From Bacteroidales bacterium (GTDB lineage Bacteria; Bacteroidota; Bacteroidia; Bacteroidales; UBA932), in the NCBI GenBank assembly GCA_017553405.1, contig JAFZME010000052.1:1-36999 (forward strand): a DNA stretch of 36,999 bases, written 5' to 3'. Below are positions 25,008 to 33,513 of this stretch, in pieces. Made by a program: the position numbers and the translations under genes. Numbering within the stretch: the first letter of the stretch is position 1; the number at the start of each line of letters is the position of its first letter. Below the pieces are notes generated by a model, which was not told where the DNA came from, did not search any database, and was given only the letters and a program-made list of their open reading frames with translations.

Positions 25008-28000
25008 ATGAAAAGAGCATTTTTCTTTTTGCTTGCCGCATTCCTTGTCGTTACGGCTTGCGAAAAAACAAAAGAGAACAACGGGAAAGAAGACGCTTCC
25101 TCCCTTGTCGAATTCAAGGCTGTAGTCGCCGACATCGACACCAGGGCCCTGTTTGACCCGGAAACGGGGAAGACCTCCTGGCAGAAAGGCGATGAAATCC
25201 TCGTAGACAACGGCCAGTCACGGGCGGTTTATGTCTACAACACATCCCGCGACGTGTTCGTGGCCAAGGAAAGCGCACTTGCGCTCGCCGACAGTTATTC
25301 CGCCTGGTTCCCCGTCGGGAGCGAGGCCGGTCTTCCTTCAACTGTCGACGTCTATCCCGGATATGTCAAGAATGCGCCTCTGACGGCGAAGGCCGGCAAG
25401 GATGCGGTGTTCAACTTCACCCATTCCTGCGCAATCGCCGCCGTGGAATTCCCGTCGGATATGATTGCCTATGGAAAGGAGAAGGACGTCAGGGAGATCG
25501 ATTTCGAAGGCGGAGCCACCCGGATCCATTACGACTGCACCAAGGCGGAGGTAAGCGCTTTGCAGCCGCTCTACCTTATCGTTCCCGCCGGGACATATCC
25601 GTCCGTAAATCTTGAATTCACCTTCACGGACGGCGTCAAATACTCCCTCTCGTGCGACAGCCAGGTCCGGATAACCGGCGGCGCGATGGCGATGATCGAC
25701 CTTGTCAAGCCGTGGACCCATTTCAGCGGCGGCACCGGCACTCAGGAGGATCCGTACAAGATAGCCACCCTGGCTGATTTCAAGGAACTCAGCGAGCTGC
25801 TCTCTTCCGAAGATGCGCAGGCTTTCTGTATGGCCGGTTATGTCCAGACTGAGGACATTGATATTTCCGCTTTCCGCGGATTCGCCCCGATGGGGAATAT
25901 GCCCTTCTCCGGAGTTTATGACGGAGCGGACCATTCTATCCTCGGAATGAAGTTCAACAACAAGGACTCCAAACCGTCAGGCCTTTTCAGCGAAAGCGAC
26001 GGGGCTCTCATAAAGAACCTTACGGTCGAGGCAAACGACTGCCGGAGCTCGGTTATGAATCTCGGCGGCTTTGTCGGTGTCGCCCGCAACACCACTTTCC
26101 TCGGCTGCACCTTCAAAGGAGAACTCGTGTCCACCGCGAAATCCGAATGGACTTCCTGGTCGTCAGCCACCGCTGTCACGACAGACAAGAACAATTTCGG
26201 CTTCTGCGGCGGTCTGGTCGCCTATTCCGACGGCTGTACCTTCGACGGCTGCTCGTTCGAGGGCAAGATCTCATCCTTCGGCAAGTGCATAGGCGGTATT
26301 ACCGGCTATGCCGCCGGAGAGACCGTCATCAAGAACTGCCGTGCGGCCAACGGTTCCGAGGTCTATACCTACTATCACGTCAACGGAGGTATAGCCGGTG
26401 CCATTGTAGGAGATTCGGTAATTGAGAACTGTTCTGCCGAGGCTTATGTCGGAAGCCTTGGTTTCTGGACCGGCGGTATCGTCGGATATGTCCAGAACGG
26501 CACGGTCAAGGAATGTGTGACCGGCTGCCACGCCAGCGTCAACGAGAGGCAGAACAACGCCGGCGGCATTGCCGGCGGTGTCCAGCCCCTTTCCGGCGGC
26601 TCCGCTGTCATCGACCGCTGCACCGCCTATTGCGACGTTCAGGGGCAATACAGCGTGGCCGGCATCGCGGGGACCATCGTCCCGGCCGGCAGCGTCAAGA
26701 TCTCCAATTGCACCTATGATGGCGGCGCCCTGTATTCCACCGGCACCAACGGCGGCAGCAACTGCTACAACCTCGTCGGCGGCATCTGCGGATGGATACA
26801 GAACAACAGCGGCGGCTGCGTCATAGAAAACTGCGCGGTCCGTCCTTCCGTTGTCAAGACATCCATCCAGAATGCACAGACCGGCAGCGACAACGCCATC
26901 AGCAATGGGGCAGTCGGCGGCCTTGTCGGCTTCGTCCACCCCAACGCGTCGCTGTCCAACTGCTACTCCACCCTTACGCCCGACAAACTGCTCTTCAAGT
27001 ACCAGAGTATCACTCCGTCGACTTTCAAGAACTACGGCGGCGTGTTCGGCACGCAGCGCAACGGCGTTACCTTCCCGTCCAATTGCTTCTATGACAGCAG
27101 TATCGGCTGCACGACGGATTCCGAAGAATTCGCCGCTTATAATACGGAACTGACGTCCGCCCAGATTACGGACGGCACCTTGCTCGCGGCCCTCAACGCG
27201 GCTTCTCCCGAGATTCCCTGGGTCGCGGGCGCAAACGGGTTCCCGTGCCTGCTTTGCCAGATTGCGGATCCCACGCCGCGCACGACGGTTCCCAAGCGCG
27301 TCAGCGTCATCGGCGACTCCATCTCGACATTCGCCGGCTATATCCCCGCGGGGTACAACTACCATTATCCCTGCGCTGACGGCAGCGTCACGGCCGTCAA
27401 CCAGACCTACTGGTACAGGCTCATATATGACAATATGAAGGATGCCCGTCTGGATATGAATATGTCATATTCCGGCTCCGCCGTCACCAGAAGCACCAAC
27501 ACTTCCTACAGCAGCAACCACTGGTACGACAACTGCTACGTCCAGCGCTACCTGCGCCAGGGCGGTGTCGGCAATCCGGACATAGTCCTGATCCACGGCG
27601 GCACCAACGACTGGGCCCACAACGACTGCCCGCTCTTCCCGGGCTCCGCCACTTGCAAGACGGCTCCCGCCCCTACGCCGGCACAGCTGGCGTCGGTCTT
27701 CGAAGCCGCCGACGCTGCGACGACAAGGTCGCAGATCGAGGCCCTTGGCGACACTGATTTCTGCTCTGCGTATGTCAAGCTCGTAAGGCTTCTCCAGCAG
27801 CAGTATCCCGGAGTAAAGATAGTCTGCATCATCGGCGACTATCTCTCCGAAGGCGTGGAGCAGAGCCTGCTCCTGATATCTTCCCACTACGGGCTGAGGG
27901 CTGTCGATCTCCTGGCCGTCAACGGCTTCAATGATCAGACTTATATGCCCAAACACGATTTCAACGGATCCTCCGGCTGCCACCCCAACGCCGTGGCTAT

Positions 28001-28055
28001 GAAATTCATCGCCGAGAAGATATATTCCGAACTTGGTTCCTGGCTTGAAAATTAG
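25008..28055 (+). CDS. Fimbrillin-like + GLUG repeats + SGNH hydrolase lipoprotein
   Basis: A 1015-residue lipoprotein (MKRAFFFLLAAFLVVTAC). The N-terminus (about 30-235) is fimbrillin-like (WQKGDEILVDN). Residues ~240-740 are a GLUG-type beta-helix opened by GGTGTQEDPYKIATLADFKEL. Residues ~761-1015 form an SGNH/GDSL hydrolase with block I VIGDSIS (Ser771), HGGTND (Asn867) and GCHPNAVAM (His992). The residue three before the His, normally the catalytic Asp of the DxxH motif, is Ser (989); the nearest Asp is at 984. It probably removes acyl groups such as acetyl from a glycan. It lies 15 nt after the phosphoesterase and 11 nt before the next gene. Confidence 0.85.
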   Translation: MKRAFFFLLAAFLVVTACEKTKENNGKEDASSLVEFKAVVADIDTRALFDPETGKTSWQKGDEILVDNGQSRAVYVYNTSRDVFVAKESALALADSYSAWFPVGSEAGLPSTVDVYPGYVKNAPLTAKAGKDAVFNFTHSCAIAAVEFPSDMIAYGKEKDVREIDFEGGATRIHYDCTKAEVSALQPLYLIVPAGTYPSVNLEFTFTDGVKYSLSCDSQVRITGGAMAMIDLVKPWTHFSGGTGTQEDPYKIATLADFKELSELLSSEDAQAFCMAGYVQTEDIDISAFRGFAPMGNMPFSGVYDGADHSILGMKFNNKDSKPSGLFSESDGALIKNLTVEANDCRSSVMNLGGFVGVARNTTFLGCTFKGELVSTAKSEWTSWSSATAVTTDKNNFGFCGGLVAYSDGCTFDGCSFEGKISSFGKCIGGITGYAAGETVIKNCRAANGSEVYTYYHVNGGIAGAIVGDSVIENCSAEAYVGSLGFWTGGIVGYVQNGTVKECVTGCHASVNERQNNAGGIAGGVQPLSGGSAVIDRCTAYCDVQGQYSVAGIAGTIVPAGSVKISNCTYDGGALYSTGTNGGSNCYNLVGGICGWIQNNSGGCVIENCAVRPSVVKTSIQNAQTGSDNAISNGAVGGLVGFVHPNASLSNCYSTLTPDKLLFKYQSITPSTFKNYGGVFGTQRNGVTFPSNCFYDSSIGCTTDSEEFAAYNTELTSAQITDGTLLAALNAASPEIPWVAGANGFPCLLCQIADPTPRTTVPKRVSVIGDSISTFAGYIPAGYNYHYPCADGSVTAVNQTYWYRLIYDNMKDARLDMNMSYSGSAVTRSTNTSYSSNHWYDNCYVQRYLRQGGVGNPDIVLIHGGTNDWAHNDCPLFPGSATCKTAPAPTPAQLASVFEAADAATTRSQIEALGDTDFCSAYVKLVRLLQQQYPGVKIVCIIGDYLSEGVEQSLLLISSHYGLRAVDLLAVNGFNDQTYMPKHDFNGSSGCHPNAVAMKFIAEKIYSELGSWLEN

Positions 28056-28066
28056 AGTTAACGGTT

Positions 28067-31000
28067 ATGAAACTGATAAAATCATTTTTCCTCTGTACCC
28101 TGGCCGTCATTGCGGCGGTGTCCTGCAATAAAGAGAAAGAAGTGCCGGAAGGCAGCCCGGTCGACCTTGTCTACAAGGCGTCCTATGCTCTTGACGGTTT
28201 TTCCTGGGAGAAGGGCGATATGTTCAGTCTCCTTGACGGAAACAATAATTTCGGTTTCCGTACTTCCGGTTCCGGTGCACGTGCGGAATTCTCCGGCACT
28301 GCGGTGAAGTACCCCGAAGGCGCAAGTTTGATAGCGGTGACTCCGTATTCGGAAGATTACGTCCTTGACGGACGGAATTTCCAGGCCGTGGTTCCTGCTT
28401 CGGTCACTGCGTATCCCGGAGTGAAGGAAGGCGGCATCGCCGTCGGCATTCCTGACGGCGACGAGATAGTGTTTAAGCACGTCAACGCCTTCCTGGAGGT
28501 CGAACTCACCCGCGGCGACGTGAGGGGCCTTGTCCTTCGCGGCGGCAACGACGAGAACCTGGCCGGCACGTACCGTGTGAACGTGGCATCTTCCGGTGCC
28601 GCAACGATGACGCTTACCGGCGAAGGCTCTTCTTCGCTTGCGGTCGTAGGCGAGCTGACTCCCGGCAAATATTATATCCCCGTCCCTCCGCAAGGATATA
28701 ACGGATTCAGGTTTTCCGTGAAGACCACTTCCGGTTTCGGAGACTGTGTCATAGAGAACTATCCGAGACTTCAGCCCGGCACCATCTACTCCGTCGGCAA
28801 GGTGGACGAGAATCTGGACATTCATTCGATGACGCTTCCTCTTGTGGAGCTTCACGCCGCCACTTCGTCAACCATCGCAGTGACCTGGTCCATAAGCGAC
28901 TTCCTCGATATCCCGACCGATATTACCGAAGACTGGAGCGTAGGTATCTATAACGACGCGGCCTGCTCCGATCTGCGCGTCAGCTGGAACATCCCCGCCG
29001 CTGCCTGGACTTCCCTGAACGGCAACACCGCGGCTTCTATCGGAGGCCCGTATTCGCCTCGCTTCGAATTCTCCGGACTTCCGCAGCAGACTGATTTCTG
29101 GGTAAAAGTATGGTATACCGACCGTCCCGATTATGCTTCCGCTCCGCTCAAGGTCACTACGCTTTCTTATGAGAACAAGCAGCTTCCTTCAGCAACGGCT
29201 GCAGAAGGGGATCTCCTCCTTTCAGAGGACTTCGGAGAACTCCTCTGGGGCGGTGACATCGCAACCCGTTCATACGGTTATTCCGATGAGAACCGTTCTT
29301 CCGTGACTGCACTTCACAGCGCGGAAGGGGAAAATCCTGTCGGCGAGTACACCATCGACGGAGTGAAGCACAAGTTCTATCTCGTCAACCCGACCATTGA
29401 GATCGGACTGTTCAACACGCTCGGCAAGACTTTGTCCGCGACACGTCTTGCGGATTGGACTTCAATCTCCGAGGACAACTCGGACGGAAAGCTCCTCGCG
29501 CGTCCAGGCTATGTCAAGCTCGGCGCTTCCAGCAAGACGGGCGGTATCGTCACTCCTCCGCTCAACTGTCTTGAGAACAAGGCCCTTGTCACTGTCAAGT
29601 TCAAGGCTCATCCTTACAAGGAGTCCTCCGTCGATCCGCTGGACGGTTCGGTATTCGCCGTCACGAGCGACGAGACCGGAGTGTCCGTCCTTAAGGACTA
29701 CGTCCTCGGCAAGAAGGCCGACTTCACCATCTCCAGTGATGAGTTATGGAAGGAATACAGTCTCGACGTCGTCGTCAAGCCGGGCGACCGTGTGGCGATT
29801 TCCTCCAGAAGGGCGTCCGGGACGGGACAGTGCCGTTTCCTCGTCGACGAGATGAGCCTGACTCTCAAGCAGTATATCAACGACACGAAAGTGTATACGA
29901 TAGCCACTGCCCAGGATCTTGTGGACTTCCTCTCCGTTGCCGGCGATTACACTCCGGAGGATGATCCTGTGGTCTTCACCGCGGATATCGACCTTACGGG
30001 AGTTTCTCTCCCCGAAGGCGGGACGTTCCTCGGCACGCTTGACGGGCAGGGCCATAAGATCAGCAAGTGGAATAATGAAGAGAAAGCGCTGTTCGCCACT
30101 CTCGGAAAAGACTCCGAAGGTGAAATCGGGGTGGTCAAGAACCTCATAATCGACGCATCCTGCACGCTCACGCCCGCTCTTGACGGCAACTTCGGTTTCA
30201 TCGCCGACACCATCGAAAGCAGCGGCGTCATCGACGCAGTTACCACGAACGCACCGGTTGCGCTTGAGGTCGCCTCGATAGCTTCGCCGCGTGTCGGTAT
30301 GCTCGCCGGCGTCTCCTACGGACTTATCCGCAACTGCACCAACAACGGCAACTTCTCGCTGACGACATCGGCGGCTCCAGGCAATCTTTATCTTGGAGGC
30401 CTCGTCGGCTACATCAACTCGGGCGACAGAGCCGGCCTTTCCAACAACGTCAACAACGGTGACATTTCCTACCGTGTCAACGCTAAAGGCGCGTACGTCT
30501 TCATCGGCGGTATCGCTGCCGGCACAAGCACCCGCAAGATCTCGGAGGCTACGTCTTCCCGCGGCCACATCGAACAATGCCTGAATACGGGCAACATCAC
30601 ATACGTGTCCACCAACGGCGGTTCACTCGCAGACAATGAAGGAACGCCCGGCACCGGCAACTACATCAAGGTCGGCGGTGTCGTCGGCTACTTCGAAGGC
30701 AGTATGACCGGCTGTACGAACGGTGTCGCAGGCGACGCGTCCAAGGGCAAGGTCACCGTGACCATTCCTACCAGTGCGTCAGGCGCTTGCGCGACCGGAT
30801 CATCCATAGGCGGCGTGGCCGCATTCGTGATGAGGGATGTAGAAGGCTGCGTCAACTTCGGCAAGGTTACCGTGAAGGGTACCTTCGCGGGAGGCACTGC
30901 CGACATCCAGGGAGGCGGTGTCAAGACCGACTTCTGCGCCGGCGGCATCGTCGCCCAGTGCGGCCCTGCATCGGGCGGTGATTCTTACTCTGTCAGTGGC

Positions 31001-32431
31001 TGCCACAATTATGGCGAACTCGACATCAATTCCTGGATGGCCACCGGCAACAATTCGGGGATGTACTTCGGCGGTATCGCCGGCTGGCTCGGCCTTCGCG
31101 CAAGCGAATGCGTCAACGAAGGAAAGATCGGCATCTCTTCAAAGGCTGCCTCCAACTATGTCGGAGGTGTCTTCGGGCAGAGCGCATTTGCTGCAACCGG
31201 GGTCGTCAACCACGGTGAGGTGAATGTGACACTGCTCAGGGACAACACGGCTTCAGACAACAAGCAGAGCGCCGGGACCTACCACCGTATCGGCGGTGTC
31301 GTCGGCTACTCGGCCGCCGGCCTGTCCTCCAGCTCCAACGACGGGAAGATCGTTGTCGTCGGTTCCTCCAACCAGGGAGTTTTCTGCCCGCTTGTCGGCG
31401 GCGTGTCAGGGCAGGCGAGCGGTTCGTTCGATGCTTGTGTCAACACCGGCGAAATCTCCGTCACCCATCCGGCCGACGGGACCAACGGCCTCCGCGTGGG
31501 CGGCTTGATCGGCCACTGCGGCGGCCTGCCGTTCTCGGGCGAGTGCTATAATACCGGTGCCATTACGGTCACTGGCGGCACCTTCTCGACAGGTACGCTG
31601 CTGGTCGGTGGAGCTGTCGCATATATGGAAAGCGGGGCAACAACGACTACGCCCATCGAGAGCCGTGATGCCACAAAGCCTGTCACTGTAACGGTTGCCC
31701 ATATGGAGAAGCAGCCGTACATTGCCGGTGTCATTGCCTATATCAACGGCACTACGGCGAAGACAAGGTCCGCACTCAAGAACTGGAAGCCTCTCATTGT
31801 CGACCTCGGCACCACCACTTCCGCGACTGCTTACGCGTATGTCGCGGGCGTCTCAGCCACGGCCAACACCAACCAGACATTCTCTGCTTGCGAGAACTAC
31901 GGCGACATATCCGTCATAAGCCCGTTCAAGACGCGTCTTGCCGGTATCTCCTCCTACACCAACAAGCCGACCGAAAACTGCAAGGCTGATTGTGACATTA
32001 CCGCCAAGCTCTGCGAGAAGGATTTCTCCGAAGTCGGAGGTATCGTTTCCTACACTGCAGCGACCGGATTCACCGGCAATTCCTTCACTGGAAAGATTGA
32101 CGTATCGTCTTCCAGCTCAAAGGTTTACACTGGCGGTATCCTTGGTAAGTCCAACGGCAACTCTGTCTTTGAAGGATGCTCATTCTCGGGCGACATCTCC
32201 GGCAGTGTCAATAATCCCGGACTGTATGTCGGCGGCCTCCAGGCTGATAATCTGGCCTTCACCTTCGGTGGCGCTGAACTGGAAACCAGATGTGTCGTCG
32301 GTTCCGGCTCCAAACTTAACGGGACTGTCGTCACAGCCGATGATATGGACAACACCCATCTTGTATCCCAATCTTCCGATAACGGAGAGTTTAGCTCCAC
32401 ATCGACCATTATTTATATTGCGGTACTGTAA
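28067..32431 (+). CDS. 1454-aa fimbrillin/FN3/ELLWGG/GLUG-repeat lipoprotein adhesin (C)
   Basis: A lipoprotein (MKLIKSFFLCTLAVIAAVSC) that unites domains found separately in the divergent operon. It has a fimbrillin-like domain (about 30-260, FSWEKGDMFSLLDG), an FN3-like domain (about 265-375), one ELLWGG module (about 383-600, SEDFGELLWGGD ... LVDEMSLTL), then GLUG-type repeats (about 606-1454) opened by YTIATAQDLVDFLSVAG. The repeat region is closely related to adhesins A and B and ends LVSQSSDNGEFSSTSTII. It looks like a fusion of the FN3/ELLWGG lipoprotein with an adhesin. The position between the esterases and gpsA suggests surface binding of the same substrate. The ligand is unknown. 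Confidence 0.85.
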   Translation: MKLIKSFFLCTLAVIAAVSCNKEKEVPEGSPVDLVYKASYALDGFSWEKGDMFSLLDGNNNFGFRTSGSGARAEFSGTAVKYPEGASLIAVTPYSEDYVLDGRNFQAVVPASVTAYPGVKEGGIAVGIPDGDEIVFKHVNAFLEVELTRGDVRGLVLRGGNDENLAGTYRVNVASSGAATMTLTGEGSSSLAVVGELTPGKYYIPVPPQGYNGFRFSVKTTSGFGDCVIENYPRLQPGTIYSVGKVDENLDIHSMTLPLVELHAATSSTIAVTWSISDFLDIPTDITEDWSVGIYNDAACSDLRVSWNIPAAAWTSLNGNTAASIGGPYSPRFEFSGLPQQTDFWVKVWYTDRPDYASAPLKVTTLSYENKQLPSATAAEGDLLLSEDFGELLWGGDIATRSYGYSDENRSSVTALHSAEGENPVGEYTIDGVKHKFYLVNPTIEIGLFNTLGKTLSATRLADWTSISEDNSDGKLLARPGYVKLGASSKTGGIVTPPLNCLENKALVTVKFKAHPYKESSVDPLDGSVFAVTSDETGVSVLKDYVLGKKADFTISSDELWKEYSLDVVVKPGDRVAISSRRASGTGQCRFLVDEMSLTLKQYINDTKVYTIATAQDLVDFLSVAGDYTPEDDPVVFTADIDLTGVSLPEGGTFLGTLDGQGHKISKWNNEEKALFATLGKDSEGEIGVVKNLIIDASCTLTPALDGNFGFIADTIESSGVIDAVTTNAPVALEVASIASPRVGMLAGVSYGLIRNCTNNGNFSLTTSAAPGNLYLGGLVGYINSGDRAGLSNNVNNGDISYRVNAKGAYVFIGGIAAGTSTRKISEATSSRGHIEQCLNTGNITYVSTNGGSLADNEGTPGTGNYIKVGGVVGYFEGSMTGCTNGVAGDASKGKVTVTIPTSASGACATGSSIGGVAAFVMRDVEGCVNFGKVTVKGTFAGGTADIQGGGVKTDFCAGGIVAQCGPASGGDSYSVSGCHNYGELDINSWMATGNNSGMYFGGIAGWLGLRASECVNEGKIGISSKAASNYVGGVFGQSAFAATGVVNHGEVNVTLLRDNTASDNKQSAGTYHRIGGVVGYSAAGLSSSSNDGKIVVVGSSNQGVFCPLVGGVSGQASGSFDACVNTGEISVTHPADGTNGLRVGGLIGHCGGLPFSGECYNTGAITVTGGTFSTGTLLVGGAVAYMESGATTTTPIESRDATKPVTVTVAHMEKQPYIAGVIAYINGTTAKTRSALKNWKPLIVDLGTTTSATAYAYVAGVSATANTNQTFSACENYGDISVISPFKTRLAGISSYTNKPTENCKADCDITAKLCEKDFSEVGGIVSYTAATGFTGNSFTGKIDVSSSSSKVYTGGILGKSNGNSVFEGCSFSGDISGSVNNPGLYVGGLQADNLAFTFGGAELETRCVVGSGSKLNGTVVTADDMDNTHLVSQSSDNGEFSSTSTIIYIAVL

Positions 32432-32451
32432 CAAGAGTAAAGTTTTATTAT

Positions 32452-33510
32452 ATGGCAAAGAAAATCATTATCCTTGGAGCCGGTATGATGGGCTCCGCGC
32501 TGGCGTTCCCGGCAGCAGAAAACGGGAATGACGTCCACATCGTGGGCACCTGCCTCGATGACTCGATCATCGACGGCTACATCGCCACCCGCAAGCACGA
32601 GAAATTCTGCCGTCCTTTCCCTGAGAACGTGCATTTCCACTATTTCAAGGACTGGAAGAAGGTGGCCGAGGGCTGCGATTTTATGATCGGCGGCGTGTCG
32701 TCGTTCGGCGTGGACTGGTTCCTTGAGGAGATTCTGACGCAGCTGGATCCTTCTATGCCGGTTCTCAGCGTGACGAAGGGCCTTCGTGCCACGGAAGACG
32801 GCACCCTGCTCTCGTATCCGGGCTTCTGGGAGAGCGAGCTTGCAAAGCGCGGCATCCACCGTGAGATATGCGCCATCGGCGGTCCCTGCACCTCCTACGA
32901 ACTGGTGTTTATGGATCCGTCGGAGGTCGGCTTCTGCGGCCGCGACCGCAAGGTCCTGAAGATGATGAAGGAGGCGATGCAGCGCCCTTACTACCACATC
33001 TCGCTGACCGATGACGTCATCGGTCTCGAGAGTGCCGTCGCACTCAAGAACGCCTATGCTATGGCCGTGACTCTCGCCGTCGGGCTCAACACCCGCTGGC
33101 ACGGTCCGGACGAGCCGCAGCACTACAACTCGCAGGCGGGGACCTTCACGCAGGCAGTGCGCGAGACTCACGCCCTGATGCAGATGCAGGGCGGCACCTT
33201 CGAGAGCGAATGCATCGGCCTCGGCGACCTCTATGTGACGATATTCTCCGGCAGGACACGCCGCTGCGGCGTCCTTATGGGAGAAGGCCTCAACTACGAG
33301 CAGGTGACCGAGGCGCTCGCCGGCATCACGCTGGAGTCGCTGGTCATCACGAGGGTGATGGGTAAAGCCATCAGGCGCAAGGCCGAGCTCGGACTTGTGG
33401 ACCTGAAGAATTTCCCTCTTCTTATGCACATCGTGGACATCCTCGACAAGGGCGCGGCCGACGCCGACCTGCCCTGGGAGGCATTTACCTTTGAGAATTT
33501 CAGGCAGTAG
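32452..33510 (+). CDS. gpsA: NAD(P)-dependent glycerol-3-phosphate dehydrogenase
   Basis: A 352-residue cytoplasmic enzyme converting dihydroxyacetone phosphate and glycerol-3-phosphate. It has the Rossmann GAGMMG motif (9-14), LSVTKGL, the AIGGP motif, the catalytic lysine in ALKNAYAMA (about K199) and LGDLYVT near residue 260, all conserved and correctly ordered. It follows adhesin C after 20 nt with no terminator and precedes the GlpT-like gene by 3 nt. GpsA is normally housekeeping for phospholipid synthesis. Placement at the end of a SusCD operon beside a glycerol-3-phosphate transporter may give it a catabolic or supply role. Confidence 0.93.
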   Translation: MAKKIIILGAGMMGSALAFPAAENGNDVHIVGTCLDDSIIDGYIATRKHEKFCRPFPENVHFHYFKDWKKVAEGCDFMIGGVSSFGVDWFLEEILTQLDPSMPVLSVTKGLRATEDGTLLSYPGFWESELAKRGIHREICAIGGPCTSYELVFMDPSEVGFCGRDRKVLKMMKEAMQRPYYHISLTDDVIGLESAVALKNAYAMAVTLAVGLNTRWHGPDEPQHYNSQAGTFTQAVRETHALMQMQGGTFESECIGLGDLYVTIFSGRTRRCGVLMGEGLNYEQVTEALAGITLESLVITRVMGKAIRRKAELGLVDLKNFPLLMHIVDILDKGAADADLPWEAFTFENFRQ

Positions 33511-33513
33511 CGG

